This document shows positions 16,495 through 23,292 of a stretch of DNA of 28,765 bases, one piece after another (positions within the stretch are counted from its first letter, which is position 1; every line of letters begins with the position of its first letter). Origin of the DNA: JAIEPT01 sp038217425 (lineage in GTDB: Bacteria; Planctomycetota; Planctomycetia; Gemmatales; Gemmataceae); assembly GCA_038217425.1 (NCBI GenBank), contig JBBQPM010000081.1, forward strand, positions 1 through 28,765, written 5' to 3'. Below the pieces are notes generated by a model that did not search any database, was not told the origin of the DNA, and saw nothing but the letters and a program-made list of their open reading frames with translations. Made by a program: the position numbers and the translations under genes.

Positions 16495-17364
16495 TTACTT
16501 TTGCAGCGATTCTTTCGATTCCGTCGGAAATTCCGCGGGGATCGGCAGCGTCACCTTACCCGTCGCCGCCCATTCCGTCCCGCGCCCCAGCGTCGTCAGG
16601 AAGCCGACGCAGCGCATCGCGTTTACGTCGTGTCCGAGCGGCGTGTGAAAAACCCGCCCCTTGCCGTACGCGATCGTCCAGATCATCGGCTCGTGCGCCT
16701 TCGTCCCTTTCGAGTACGAGGTGGCGAGTACGTTGATGTTCTCGATGGGGCCGCGCATGTTGTCGTAGAGTTCGTCCCGGGCGTGCAGCCATTCCTTGGG
16801 CATGCCTTTGGTGACGGGATGACTTTCATCGCGAACGACCACGCTGAACGGCCCGGTGTAGCGATGTCCGGAACCTTGATCTTCGCCGGCATTCACCGTG
16901 ATCGCATTGCCGGCGTCGTCGACCTTCAGGCGTTTGCCGTAGGCGGCGTTGCGCCAGCCCATACCGATCATTTGATCGTATTCCTTCCAACCCGGGAACG
17001 CGTTGTTGGCGGCGTGCACGATGACCAGGCCAATCTTCGCGTCCTTTACAGATTGCTCGAAGACCTCGTTGAACTCGGCATCCCACTTGGCGCCGTTGTA
17101 GTTGCTCACCACGACGTCGTACTTCGTCAGGTTCGGCGGGAACGGTACGGTCGCGAACGGATGCGGCTTCTCATCCTTGGACTTGAGATTCGACGACACG
17201 TCGACCGTGAACTTCCCCGTCTTCTCGAGGTACTCCTTCATCACCGGCGTCGTCTCGCGCCATTTGTGATTGTTCTGCCCGTCGATGAGCACGACGCGAA
17301 TCTTGTCCTGGGCGGCCGCGGAGGCCGTCAGGCAACAGACGGCCAGGAAGGAGAGGAATTTCAT
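16495..17364 (-). CDS. Exported ThuA-like (trehalose utilisation-like) protein
   Basis: 289 aa. A signal peptide (MKFLSFLAVCCLTASAAA) is followed by a ThuA-type class I glutamine-amidotransferase-like fold: KIRVVLIDGQNNHKWRETTPVM at the start, YDVVVSNYNG, GLVIVHAANNAFPGWKEYDQMIGMGWR, the SGHRYTGPFSVVVRDESHPVTKGMP segment, the HARDELYDNMRGP stretch, and GKGRVFHTPLGHD near the end. Exported ThuA-like proteins are abundant in planctomycetes and may process sugars, but no reaction can be assigned here. It appears to be its own transcription unit, with a promoter at 17401-17429 and a hairpin behind it. Confidence 0.9.
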   Translation of the reverse strand: MKFLSFLAVCCLTASAAAQDKIRVVLIDGQNNHKWRETTPVMKEYLEKTGKFTVDVSSNLKSKDEKPHPFATVPFPPNLTKYDVVVSNYNGAKWDAEFNEVFEQSVKDAKIGLVIVHAANNAFPGWKEYDQMIGMGWRNAAYGKRLKVDDAGNAITVNAGEDQGSGHRYTGPFSVVVRDESHPVTKGMPKEWLHARDELYDNMRGPIENINVLATSYSKGTKAHEPMIWTIAYGKGRVFHTPLGHDVNAMRCVGFLTTLGRGTEWAATGKVTLPIPAEFPTESKESLQK

Positions 17365-17400
17365 GAGAGTTCCAAGCGAGGGTGAGGAGCGTTGAGTTCA

Positions 17401-17429
17401 TTATCTACGGCGACTCGGACGGAATCAAG
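17401..17429 (-). promoter_or_regulatory. Sigma70-type promoter for the ThuA-like gene
   Basis: On the minus strand TTGATT (17429-17424) and GATAAT (17406-17401) are spaced by exactly 17 nt. Transcription would start near 17394, about 30 nt before the ATG at 17364. It sits directly after the terminator at 17445-17475, which supports a new transcript starting here. Confidence 0.6.
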
Positions 17430-17444
17430 TAAGTTCCGGGCGCA

Positions 17445-17475
17445 AAAAAATCCCGCACGTTTTTCGTGCGGGATC
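17445..17475 (-). terminator. Rho-independent terminator after the tandem-HMA gene
   Basis: On the minus strand ATCCCGCACG, a 5-nt A loop and CGTGCGGGAT form a perfect 10-bp stem, followed directly by six T residues (17450-17445). It closes the 19715-17522 operon. Confidence 0.85.
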
Positions 17476-17488
17476 GGTTTGCTGTCGA

Positions 17489-17516
17489 AAGCCCAGGGAT
17501 GGCTATCCCTGGGCTT
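17489..17516. repeat. 12-bp perfect palindrome between gene end and terminator
   Basis: 17489-17500 and 17505-17516 are exact reverse complements around a 4-nt loop. It starts 6 nt after the stop of the tandem-HMA gene and precedes the true terminator. On the minus strand it contains CCCAGGGATAGCCA, the same 14-mer as at 30-43 in the hairpin after recJ. Confidence 0.65.
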
Positions 17517-17521
17517 GCACA

Positions 17522-18043
17522 CTACTTCGCGACTTTGCCGTGAAAACCTGCCTGGTGCAGTGCGTCAATCACGGCCGCGGCACTGCGCCCGGCGCCTTCA
17601 AGGGTAATGTTGCGTTGGGCGCCCTTGCCTGTGAAGGTCACCTTCGCATCCGGGAACGCCTTCTTGACCGCGACTTGGCAGGCGCCGCAGCAGACGTGGA
17701 CGTCGTTCACGGTGATGCTCGCGACCTTGTCCCCCTTGGGGACGGACGGGACGTTAATCGGGAGCGACTTGCCGTCCTGGGTGGCGACGCCGAAGAAGCC
17801 CCCGGCGACCAGCGCCTGGGCGCCGGCTTTTGCGGAGCCATCGTCCTTGGCGGTGAAATTCACCGTCTTGGTCTTGGCGTCGGCTTTGACGTTGGAGACG
17901 CCGTCGACTTTGGCGAGGATGTCCTTGACGGCATTGACGCAGGAGCCGCAGCAGATGTGCGGGCCCTTGATTTCGACGTCCGCCGCCCGAGCCGGGCCGA
18001 TCATCCCCACGACCAAGGCTCCCAATGCTAACCAGAAACGCAT
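17522..18043 (-). CDS. Exported protein with two heavy-metal-associated (HMA-like) domains
   Basis: 173 aa. Signal peptide ending near residue 20 (GMIGPARA), then two HMA-like ferredoxin-fold domains of about 65-70 aa. The metal loops are HICCGSC at 29-35 and HVCCGAC at 116-122: each contains the usual CxxC (C32-C35, C119-C122) plus an extra Cys just before it and a His two further back. Other HMA marks are the VDGVSNVKADAKTKTVNF strand-turn-strand in domain 1 and AAAVIDALHQAGFHGKV at the end of domain 2. It would bind soft metals such as copper or zinc outside the cytoplasm. AAGGAG lies 6 nt before the ATG. It follows the CPPC protein by 67 bp, suggesting a joint metal or thiol job. Confidence 0.85.
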   Translation of the reverse strand: MRFWLALGALVVGMIGPARAADVEIKGPHICCGSCVNAVKDILAKVDGVSNVKADAKTKTVNFTAKDDGSAKAGAQALVAGGFFGVATQDGKSLPINVPSVPKGDKVASITVNDVHVCCGACQVAVKKAFPDAKVTFTGKGAQRNITLEGAGRSAAAVIDALHQAGFHGKVAK

Positions 18044-18085
18044 GTCATTCTCCTTGCGGTTAAAAGTTCAACGTTCGACTTATAC

Positions 18086-18099
18086 CCGGGCCGGCCCGG
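18086..18099. repeat. 14-nt GC-only palindrome between two operon genes
   Basis: CCGGGCCGGCCCGG is a perfect palindrome in the 67-bp gap between the CPPC protein gene and the tandem-HMA gene. On the minus strand it starts 12 nt after the upstream stop codon. It could form a short 5-bp hairpin that tunes the relative levels of the two genes. Confidence 0.35.
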
Positions 18100-18110
18100 A
18101 AATGGAACCT

Positions 18111-19715
18111 CTACTTGACCGGAACCTCGGTCGCCTGCAGAACCTCTTGCGTCGCATCGTCTTGCACAAACGCGACGACGTGCAAATTCTGCATCCGCAG
18201 CGGCGTCTGCGCTTCCGGGAAACCGACCGGGATCAGGTACTTCTTGATGCTTTCACGCACCTCGGCCAGATCGACGCTGACTGTCTTCTCGCCGTCCCCC
18301 TTGGTCATGGCCACGCCCGTCGGTCCGCCCGGGATCGCCCGCACGACGCGGTGATGGTACATCAGGCCGTTGGAGCCCTTATAGCGCGCCCAATCTTCGA
18401 CGAGAACGATGCGCAAACGAACTTTCTCGCTCGGCTTCTCGACGCCGGACGCCTTGGCCTTGATCTCGACTTTATCGCCCTTTCGGCTTGCCTCGAGATC
18501 GATTTTCACGGTCGTCTCTTTTTCGAGGAGCTTGGCGAGGGCGTCGCGGAACTCGTCGAAGTTTTTGCCGGCCGCCTCTTTGGGCCCGCCTGCCTGAGCT
18601 TCTTCCTTGCCGTTGAAAAGAATCGTCGGAGTGCCGCCCACTTGCTTGTCGTAGTACTCCGCGCGAGCGTCGGCGTCGGCGTTGGCGAGCGGGTCCGGTC
18701 GCGGGATGTGCAAGTGATACTGAAGCAGCACGACTTCCTTCGGCGTGTACGCTTTCTCGAGACCGTCAAACGCCATATCCGCGGCCACGCACGGCGGGCA
18801 CTGGGCGCCGGTGAACAATTCCACGAGCACCGCCCGCGAACTCTTGCCCTTGCGACCCTCGAACTTCTTCGGCTCGAAGTTCAGCGACGTCTTCTGGTAT
18901 TCCGCGTAGGCCTTCCCTTCGAGCCCTTCGAGCTTGGCGGTAAATTCCTTGGCTTCCGCGTCTTTGCCCGCGGCCTTGAACGCCGTCGCCAGGATGCCCA
19001 TAATCCGCATCTGCTGAGCCAGCGATTCCTTGATCTCCGGGACGCTTTCGAGCTTCTTGGCCATATCGACGGCAAGCGTCGCGTGCTCGGCCTTGCCGGC
19101 GAGCTTTTCGACGAGTTTCAGCGAATAGTCGAGCTGCCAACGGGGACCGTAGAGTTCCGCCGACTTGAGGACGCTATGGGCCCATTCGCTCACGTCCTTG
19201 GTCGAGGTCTTGGTTTTGGGATCGTCGAGCAGATCGAAGAAGATGTTGAAGACGCGCGGATCGTTGGGCGACTTCATGAGGATTTCGCGTTTGATGTCGG
19301 TTTCGTCCTTGGCCAGCGTCGCCTCGAGGATGGTCGGGATCATATTGCCGCGGACGGCGGTGGATCCGTAGATCTTCTTGGGACTGGTGCCGGTGGGGAA
19401 TTTTCCCTCGAAGTCGAGCACGAGCTGGGGCGGGGTGTTGTTGATCGCGAGCTTGAGCAGCCCCTTTTCGAGCTTGCCCTTCACCTGGACGCCGGGGAGT
19501 TTCTCGCTGATCGGCACGCCTTTACCGGTGAGGGAGCCGTCTTTGGCTTCGAAAGAAAGAAGCCACAGCGAATCGACCTGATCGCCCTGGAGGATGGTAA
19601 ATTTCCAGGAACCGGGGAGAGGGTTGTCTTTGTCCTTGTCGGCGGGCGGGTTTTCTTGAGCGAGACTCATCCAGGGGACGAGGCCCAAGAGGAGCAGAGT
19701 AAGCCAGGGTCGCAT
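18111..19715 (-). CDS. Exported protein with thioredoxin-fold CPPC domain (DUF1223-like)
   Basis: 534 aa. Signal peptide MRPWLTLLLLGLVPWMSLA. Residues about 30-135 are a beta-rich region (GSWKFTILQGD...LTGKGVPI) and about 140-280 a helical region. From about 294 comes a thioredoxin-like domain, AVLVELFTGAQCPPCVAADMAF, with redox motif CPPC at 306-309, HLHIPRPDPLANADADAR, and the cis-proline segment GGTPTILFNG; this arrangement resembles DUF1223-type secreted proteins. A C-terminal beta domain (about 415-534) ends the protein. It may act as a disulfide or thiol enzyme outside the cytoplasm; substrate unknown. First gene of a two-gene operon with the tandem-HMA protein; a TATAAA on the minus strand at 19765-19760 is a possible -10 box, with no clear -35. 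Confidence 0.8.
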   Translation of the reverse strand: MRPWLTLLLLGLVPWMSLAQENPPADKDKDNPLPGSWKFTILQGDQVDSLWLLSFEAKDGSLTGKGVPISEKLPGVQVKGKLEKGLLKLAINNTPPQLVLDFEGKFPTGTSPKKIYGSTAVRGNMIPTILEATLAKDETDIKREILMKSPNDPRVFNIFFDLLDDPKTKTSTKDVSEWAHSVLKSAELYGPRWQLDYSLKLVEKLAGKAEHATLAVDMAKKLESVPEIKESLAQQMRIMGILATAFKAAGKDAEAKEFTAKLEGLEGKAYAEYQKTSLNFEPKKFEGRKGKSSRAVLVELFTGAQCPPCVAADMAFDGLEKAYTPKEVVLLQYHLHIPRPDPLANADADARAEYYDKQVGGTPTILFNGKEEAQAGGPKEAAGKNFDEFRDALAKLLEKETTVKIDLEASRKGDKVEIKAKASGVEKPSEKVRLRIVLVEDWARYKGSNGLMYHHRVVRAIPGGPTGVAMTKGDGEKTVSVDLAEVRESIKKYLIPVGFPEAQTPLRMQNLHVVAFVQDDATQEVLQATEVPVK

Positions 19716-19872
19716 GAGGAGATCCTTGTGTGGGGACGAGTGATTTTCCGGTGCCCTACTTTATAGACGCCCGAGCGGAACGAAACCATCAAAAAATGTC
19801 GTCGTTGCGTTCGCGGCGGGGCTCGCTTAAGATCGAGTCGTCTCCGGCGCCCGGCGATCTCACGAGAAATCC

Positions 19873-22530
19873 ATGAACTCGACACTCCGCAAGTTGGTCG
19901 TCCTCTTTTTGTTCACGCCGGGTTTCGTTTACGCTGACGCGCCGAAGAAGGCCGCCGACTGGTTGCTGCCGGTCGCCGAGGTCGACGCCGATCCCAAGAT
20001 CCCGACGCTGCACGATGTCGTCGGCCATCGTTGGGGCCAGGAGATTTCCAGCCACGCCGAGATCGAGCGTTACTGCCAGGCCCTCGCCAAGGCCGCGCCC
20101 GATCGCTGCCGACTCGTGAAGTACGGCGAAACCTATCAAGGTAAAGGCCTTTATTATCTCGTGCTCGCGTCGGCGGACCATCTCGCCAATCTCGAAAAAC
20201 TGCGGATGCAGAACCTCGCCCTCGCCGATGCCCGCGTCACGTCCGTCGGGGAGGCGAGCAAGATCGCGGCCCACGCGCCGGCCGTCGTCTGGCTCGCGTA
20301 CTGCGTGCATGGCAACGAAACTTCGCCGTCCGACGCCGCCTTGCTCACGGCCTATCATCTCCTCGCCGACCGTCGGCCCCAGACGCGCGATCTGCTCGAC
20401 AAGCTCATCGTCATCATCGATCCGCTGCAGAATCCCGATGGCCGAGATCGCTTCGTTCACTTCCACCGAGCCAACCGCGGCGGCTTCGATCAAGAACATC
20501 CGCTCGCCTCCGACCGCCAAGAACGTTGGCCCGGCGGACGTTCCAACCATTACCTGTTCGACATGAACCGCGACTGGTATCTGCACACGCAGCAAGAGAC
20601 CAAAGCCCGCGTCGCGGCGTTCCTCAAGTGGAAACCGCAGATCTTTGTCGATGCCCACGAGATGGGCCCCAACTCGACCTACTTCTTCGATCCCTCGACC
20701 GAACCGTACAACCCGCACGCCCTGCGCCGGCAAAAAGATTGGCACGTCAAGATCGGCAAACACCACGCCGACGTCTTCGATCGCCACGGCTTCGCGTACA
20801 CCACGCGCGAGATGTTTGATTCTTTCGGCCCGCAGTACGGCTCCACCTGGCCGATGCTGCACGGCTCCATCGGCATCCTCTGGGAACAGGCGGGCGTCCG
20901 CGGCCGGGTCGTCTCCCGTGAAGATCAGACGAAACTCTACTACCACGACGGCGTCCGCCATCATTACATGAGCGGATTGGCCACGCTCGAAGCCGCCGCC
21001 AAACATCGCGAGGCCTTGCTACTCGCGTTCCATGCCAACTCGGTCGACAGCATCAAGCTCGGCGAGGTCGGCCCGATCCGCAGCTTCTTCTTGCTCGAAG
21101 GCAAACGCCCCGCGCGTGCCGAGGCGCTGGCCCGACTCCTCGTCGCTAACGGCATCGAAGTCCGGCGCGTGACAACGTCTGTCAAAGTCCAGGCCGCCGA
21201 CACGATCAGCGAGAAAAGCCAGGAGCACCTCGTTCCAGTCGGTTCCTACTACATCCCGCTCAATCAACCCGCCTCGCGGCTGGCGCTGACCTTGCTCGAA
21301 CGCCATCAAGACATGGGCAAGGACTTCATCAAGCGTCAGGAGGAACGCGTCAAGCGCGGGCTCCCCGACGAAATCTACGACTCGACGTCGTGGTCGCTGC
21401 CGTTGGCGTACGACGTCGTCTGTCTCGCCGCGTCGACGTCGAGTGCTGTGACGAGCGAATCGCTGAGCGAACGGCCGACGGCTGGGATTGCCGTTCCACA
21501 GGCCAAGCTCGGATATCTGGTGAGCGGCGACGATGATCCCATGCTAAGGGCGCTCTGTGGGTTGCACAAAACCAAGTTACGCATCCACATCCTGGCCCAA
21601 TCGACGCAGGTAAATGGCGTCGTTTTTCCGCGGGGCTCGCTCTGGCTGCGCGTGGCCGACAATCCGCCTGAACTCGTGCACGAATGGGCCACCCTGGTCA
21701 GCCTCCTGGGCCTGAAGCTGCACCCCGTCGATAGCGGTTTCGTCGAAGAAGGCGCCAGCCTGGGCGGCCCGAACGTCCACTGGGCCCGGCCGCCGCGCGT
21801 GATGCTGATGGTCGATCGTCCCGCGTCGTACAGTGTGGGGCATACCTGGTATCTCTTCGATCAAGTATGGCGTTACCCGGTGACCCGGATCGCGGGCCAA
21901 TTGCTGCCGGAGGTCGACTGGTCGAAATTCGACGTCTGCGTGTTTCCTGACGGCAAATACACGAAAGCCGAGGCGCCGAACGAAGACGTGTTGCGTCGGC
22001 TCAAGGACTGGATTTACAGTGGAGGCACGCTGATCCTGGTGGGCGGCGCGGCGGAATGGGCGACGGACGCGAAAGTCAAATTGCTGGCGAGCAAGCTCGA
22101 ACCGCGCCCGGGGTTTGCCCCGCCGGAGAAGAAGGACGACGCGAAGAAGGACTTCAAGCCGCCGCTCGCGGTCCCTGGCGTATTCCTGAAAACGATCGTC
22201 GACGACGACCACTTCGTCACCTGGGGCCTCGGCAAGGAGACGGTCCTCTTCTATCAGGGCGAACGCATTTTCGTGCCGCTGAAGGAAGGCGAGGGAAAGA
22301 ATCTCGTGACGTTCGCAGAGAAGGACGTACTCGTGAGCGGTTACTGTTGGCCGGAGACGCTGAAGCTGCTGCCGGGAAAGCCGGCGGTGATGCACCAAAG
22401 ATTCGGCCGCGGGCACATCGTGGCCTTCGCGGACGACCCGACGTACCGGGCGTACTCGCCGACGCTGGTGCGGATGTTTTACAATGCGGTGTTCGCGAGC
22501 ACGCCGAGCAAACGGCCGTTTGGGGAATGA
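19873..22530 (+). CDS. Exported M14 zinc carboxypeptidase with C-terminal amidotransferase-like domain
   Basis: 885 aa. Signal peptide MNSTLRKLVVLFLFTPGFVYA. The M14 domain covers about residues 45-390: zinc ligands H146 and E149 in CVHGNETSPSD, PLQNPDGRDRF and DMNRDW substrate-site segments, third zinc ligand H262 in FVDAHEMGPNS, and probable catalytic E338 in GILWEQAG. It should remove C-terminal residues or cleave peptides outside the cytoplasm. From about 640 on, MLMVDRPASYSVGHTWYLFD and LKDWIYSGGTLILVGGAAEW look like a class I glutamine-amidotransferase-like fold, seen attached to some M14 proteins. It is transcribed divergently from the CPPC operon across a 157-bp gap. Confidence 0.9.
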   Translation: MNSTLRKLVVLFLFTPGFVYADAPKKAADWLLPVAEVDADPKIPTLHDVVGHRWGQEISSHAEIERYCQALAKAAPDRCRLVKYGETYQGKGLYYLVLASADHLANLEKLRMQNLALADARVTSVGEASKIAAHAPAVVWLAYCVHGNETSPSDAALLTAYHLLADRRPQTRDLLDKLIVIIDPLQNPDGRDRFVHFHRANRGGFDQEHPLASDRQERWPGGRSNHYLFDMNRDWYLHTQQETKARVAAFLKWKPQIFVDAHEMGPNSTYFFDPSTEPYNPHALRRQKDWHVKIGKHHADVFDRHGFAYTTREMFDSFGPQYGSTWPMLHGSIGILWEQAGVRGRVVSREDQTKLYYHDGVRHHYMSGLATLEAAAKHREALLLAFHANSVDSIKLGEVGPIRSFFLLEGKRPARAEALARLLVANGIEVRRVTTSVKVQAADTISEKSQEHLVPVGSYYIPLNQPASRLALTLLERHQDMGKDFIKRQEERVKRGLPDEIYDSTSWSLPLAYDVVCLAASTSSAVTSESLSERPTAGIAVPQAKLGYLVSGDDDPMLRALCGLHKTKLRIHILAQSTQVNGVVFPRGSLWLRVADNPPELVHEWATLVSLLGLKLHPVDSGFVEEGASLGGPNVHWARPPRVMLMVDRPASYSVGHTWYLFDQVWRYPVTRIAGQLLPEVDWSKFDVCVFPDGKYTKAEAPNEDVLRRLKDWIYSGGTLILVGGAAEWATDAKVKLLASKLEPRPGFAPPEKKDDAKKDFKPPLAVPGVFLKTIVDDDHFVTWGLGKETVLFYQGERIFVPLKEGEGKNLVTFAEKDVLVSGYCWPETLKLLPGKPAVMHQRFGRGHIVAFADDPTYRAYSPTLVRMFYNAVFASTPSKRPFGE

Positions 22531-22543
22531 GGGAGAAATGATT

Positions 22544-22828
22544 ATGAACGTGATTCGTGCGATCGTTCACGACGGCCGTATCGACGTGCCAGCGCCGAGC
22601 AATTTGCCCGACGGCTCGGAAGTGCTGGTCGAGCTTTCGCCCATTCAAGAAAAGCTCGGCCTCGACGAATCCGAATGGCGCGACGATCCCGAAGCCATTG
22701 CCGAGTGGATCGCCTGGCTCGCTACGCTCGAGCCGATCGATTTCGCGGAACCCGGTGGGTTCGACGAGGAGTTCAAGCGATTCAACATCGAGGCGGTCCG
22801 CAAGCAGATGTATGGGGAGCACCCATGA
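22544..22828 (+). CDS. Probable antitoxin of the PIN toxin at 22825-23253
   Basis: 94 aa. The ATG at 22544 has GAGGGAG 8 nt upstream; another ATG two codons earlier (22538) is too close to that site. The N-terminus, MNVIRAIVHDGRIDVPAPSNLPDGSEVLVEL, has the small beta-barrel pattern of AF2212-like/DUF104-type antitoxins (short strand, G-x-I-x-V-P, LP-x-G-x-E-V). The acidic C-terminal tail would wrap the toxin. It starts 13 bp after the peptidase gene and its stop overlaps the toxin start as ATGA. Family call is by pattern only. Confidence 0.75.
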   Translation: MNVIRAIVHDGRIDVPAPSNLPDGSEVLVELSPIQEKLGLDESEWRDDPEAIAEWIAWLATLEPIDFAEPGGFDEEFKRFNIEAVRKQMYGEHP

Positions 22829-23253
22829 AGCGTTTCCTTCTCGACACCAAGTTTGCTCAAGATTTCAACAACAACGTCCAGAGCGTGCGGGAACGTGCCG
22901 AGACAGAACGCAAACGCGGGAACAGAATCGGAATTTGTACCCCGGTGTTAGGAGAGCTTTGGTCTGGAATTGAAGGGAGCGACAATCGGCAAGAGAATCT
23001 TCGTCGGATGCGCCGCGGCCTTTCGAAATTACTGATTTGGCCGTTCGACAACGCCGCCGCAGCCGAGTTCGGACGGGTATTGATCCAATTGAAGCGAATT
23101 GGCCGACCGATGCAACAAATCGACATCCAAATCGCCGCCATTGCTTTCTCGCTCGAAAATTGCACCGTCGTCACGGGCGACTCGGACCTCTCAGCGGTTC
23201 CTGGACTGACCGTAGAGAATTGGGCCGAAGCGAAGTCCGGTAAGGTTAACTGA
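22825..23253 (+). CDS. PIN-domain toxin, VapC-like ribonuclease
   Basis: 142 aa. PIN-fold metal site is present: D7 in FLLDTK, E44 in VLGELWSG, D100 in QIDIQIAAIA, and D119/D121 in VTGDSDL, followed by the VPGLTVENW ending shared with the toxin at 1886-2305. Position 9, usually Asn in the LLDTN motif of VapC proteins, is Lys here. The ATG overlaps the antitoxin stop, so the pair is translationally coupled. The start at 22825 is fixed by that overlap; the longer open frame upstream only mirrors the antitoxin gene. RNA target unknown. Confidence 0.87.
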   Translation: MKRFLLDTKFAQDFNNNVQSVRERAETERKRGNRIGICTPVLGELWSGIEGSDNRQENLRRMRRGLSKLLIWPFDNAAAAEFGRVLIQLKRIGRPMQQIDIQIAAIAFSLENCTVVTGDSDLSAVPGLTVENWAEAKSGKVN

Positions 23254-23292
23254 TAGCATGCAGAGGCCGACATCGAGATTGCGAGACGAGTC

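Noticed and set aside
17607..19766. 719-aa open frame on the plus strand
   Set aside because: It lies antisense to the CPPC and tandem-HMA genes, is rich in Arg, His and Leu as mirror frames in GC-rich DNA are, and shows no family motifs, while the opposite strand encodes two proteins with signal peptides and clear motifs.
19789..21006. 405-aa open frame on the minus strand
   Set aside because: Mirror frame of the M14 peptidase gene; it would also cover the divergent promoter region, and has no motif.
22480..22485. TACAAT as a -10 box for the second toxin-antitoxin pair
   Set aside because: It lies within the peptidase coding sequence (FYN codons), and no -35-like hexamer is found 16-18 nt upstream.
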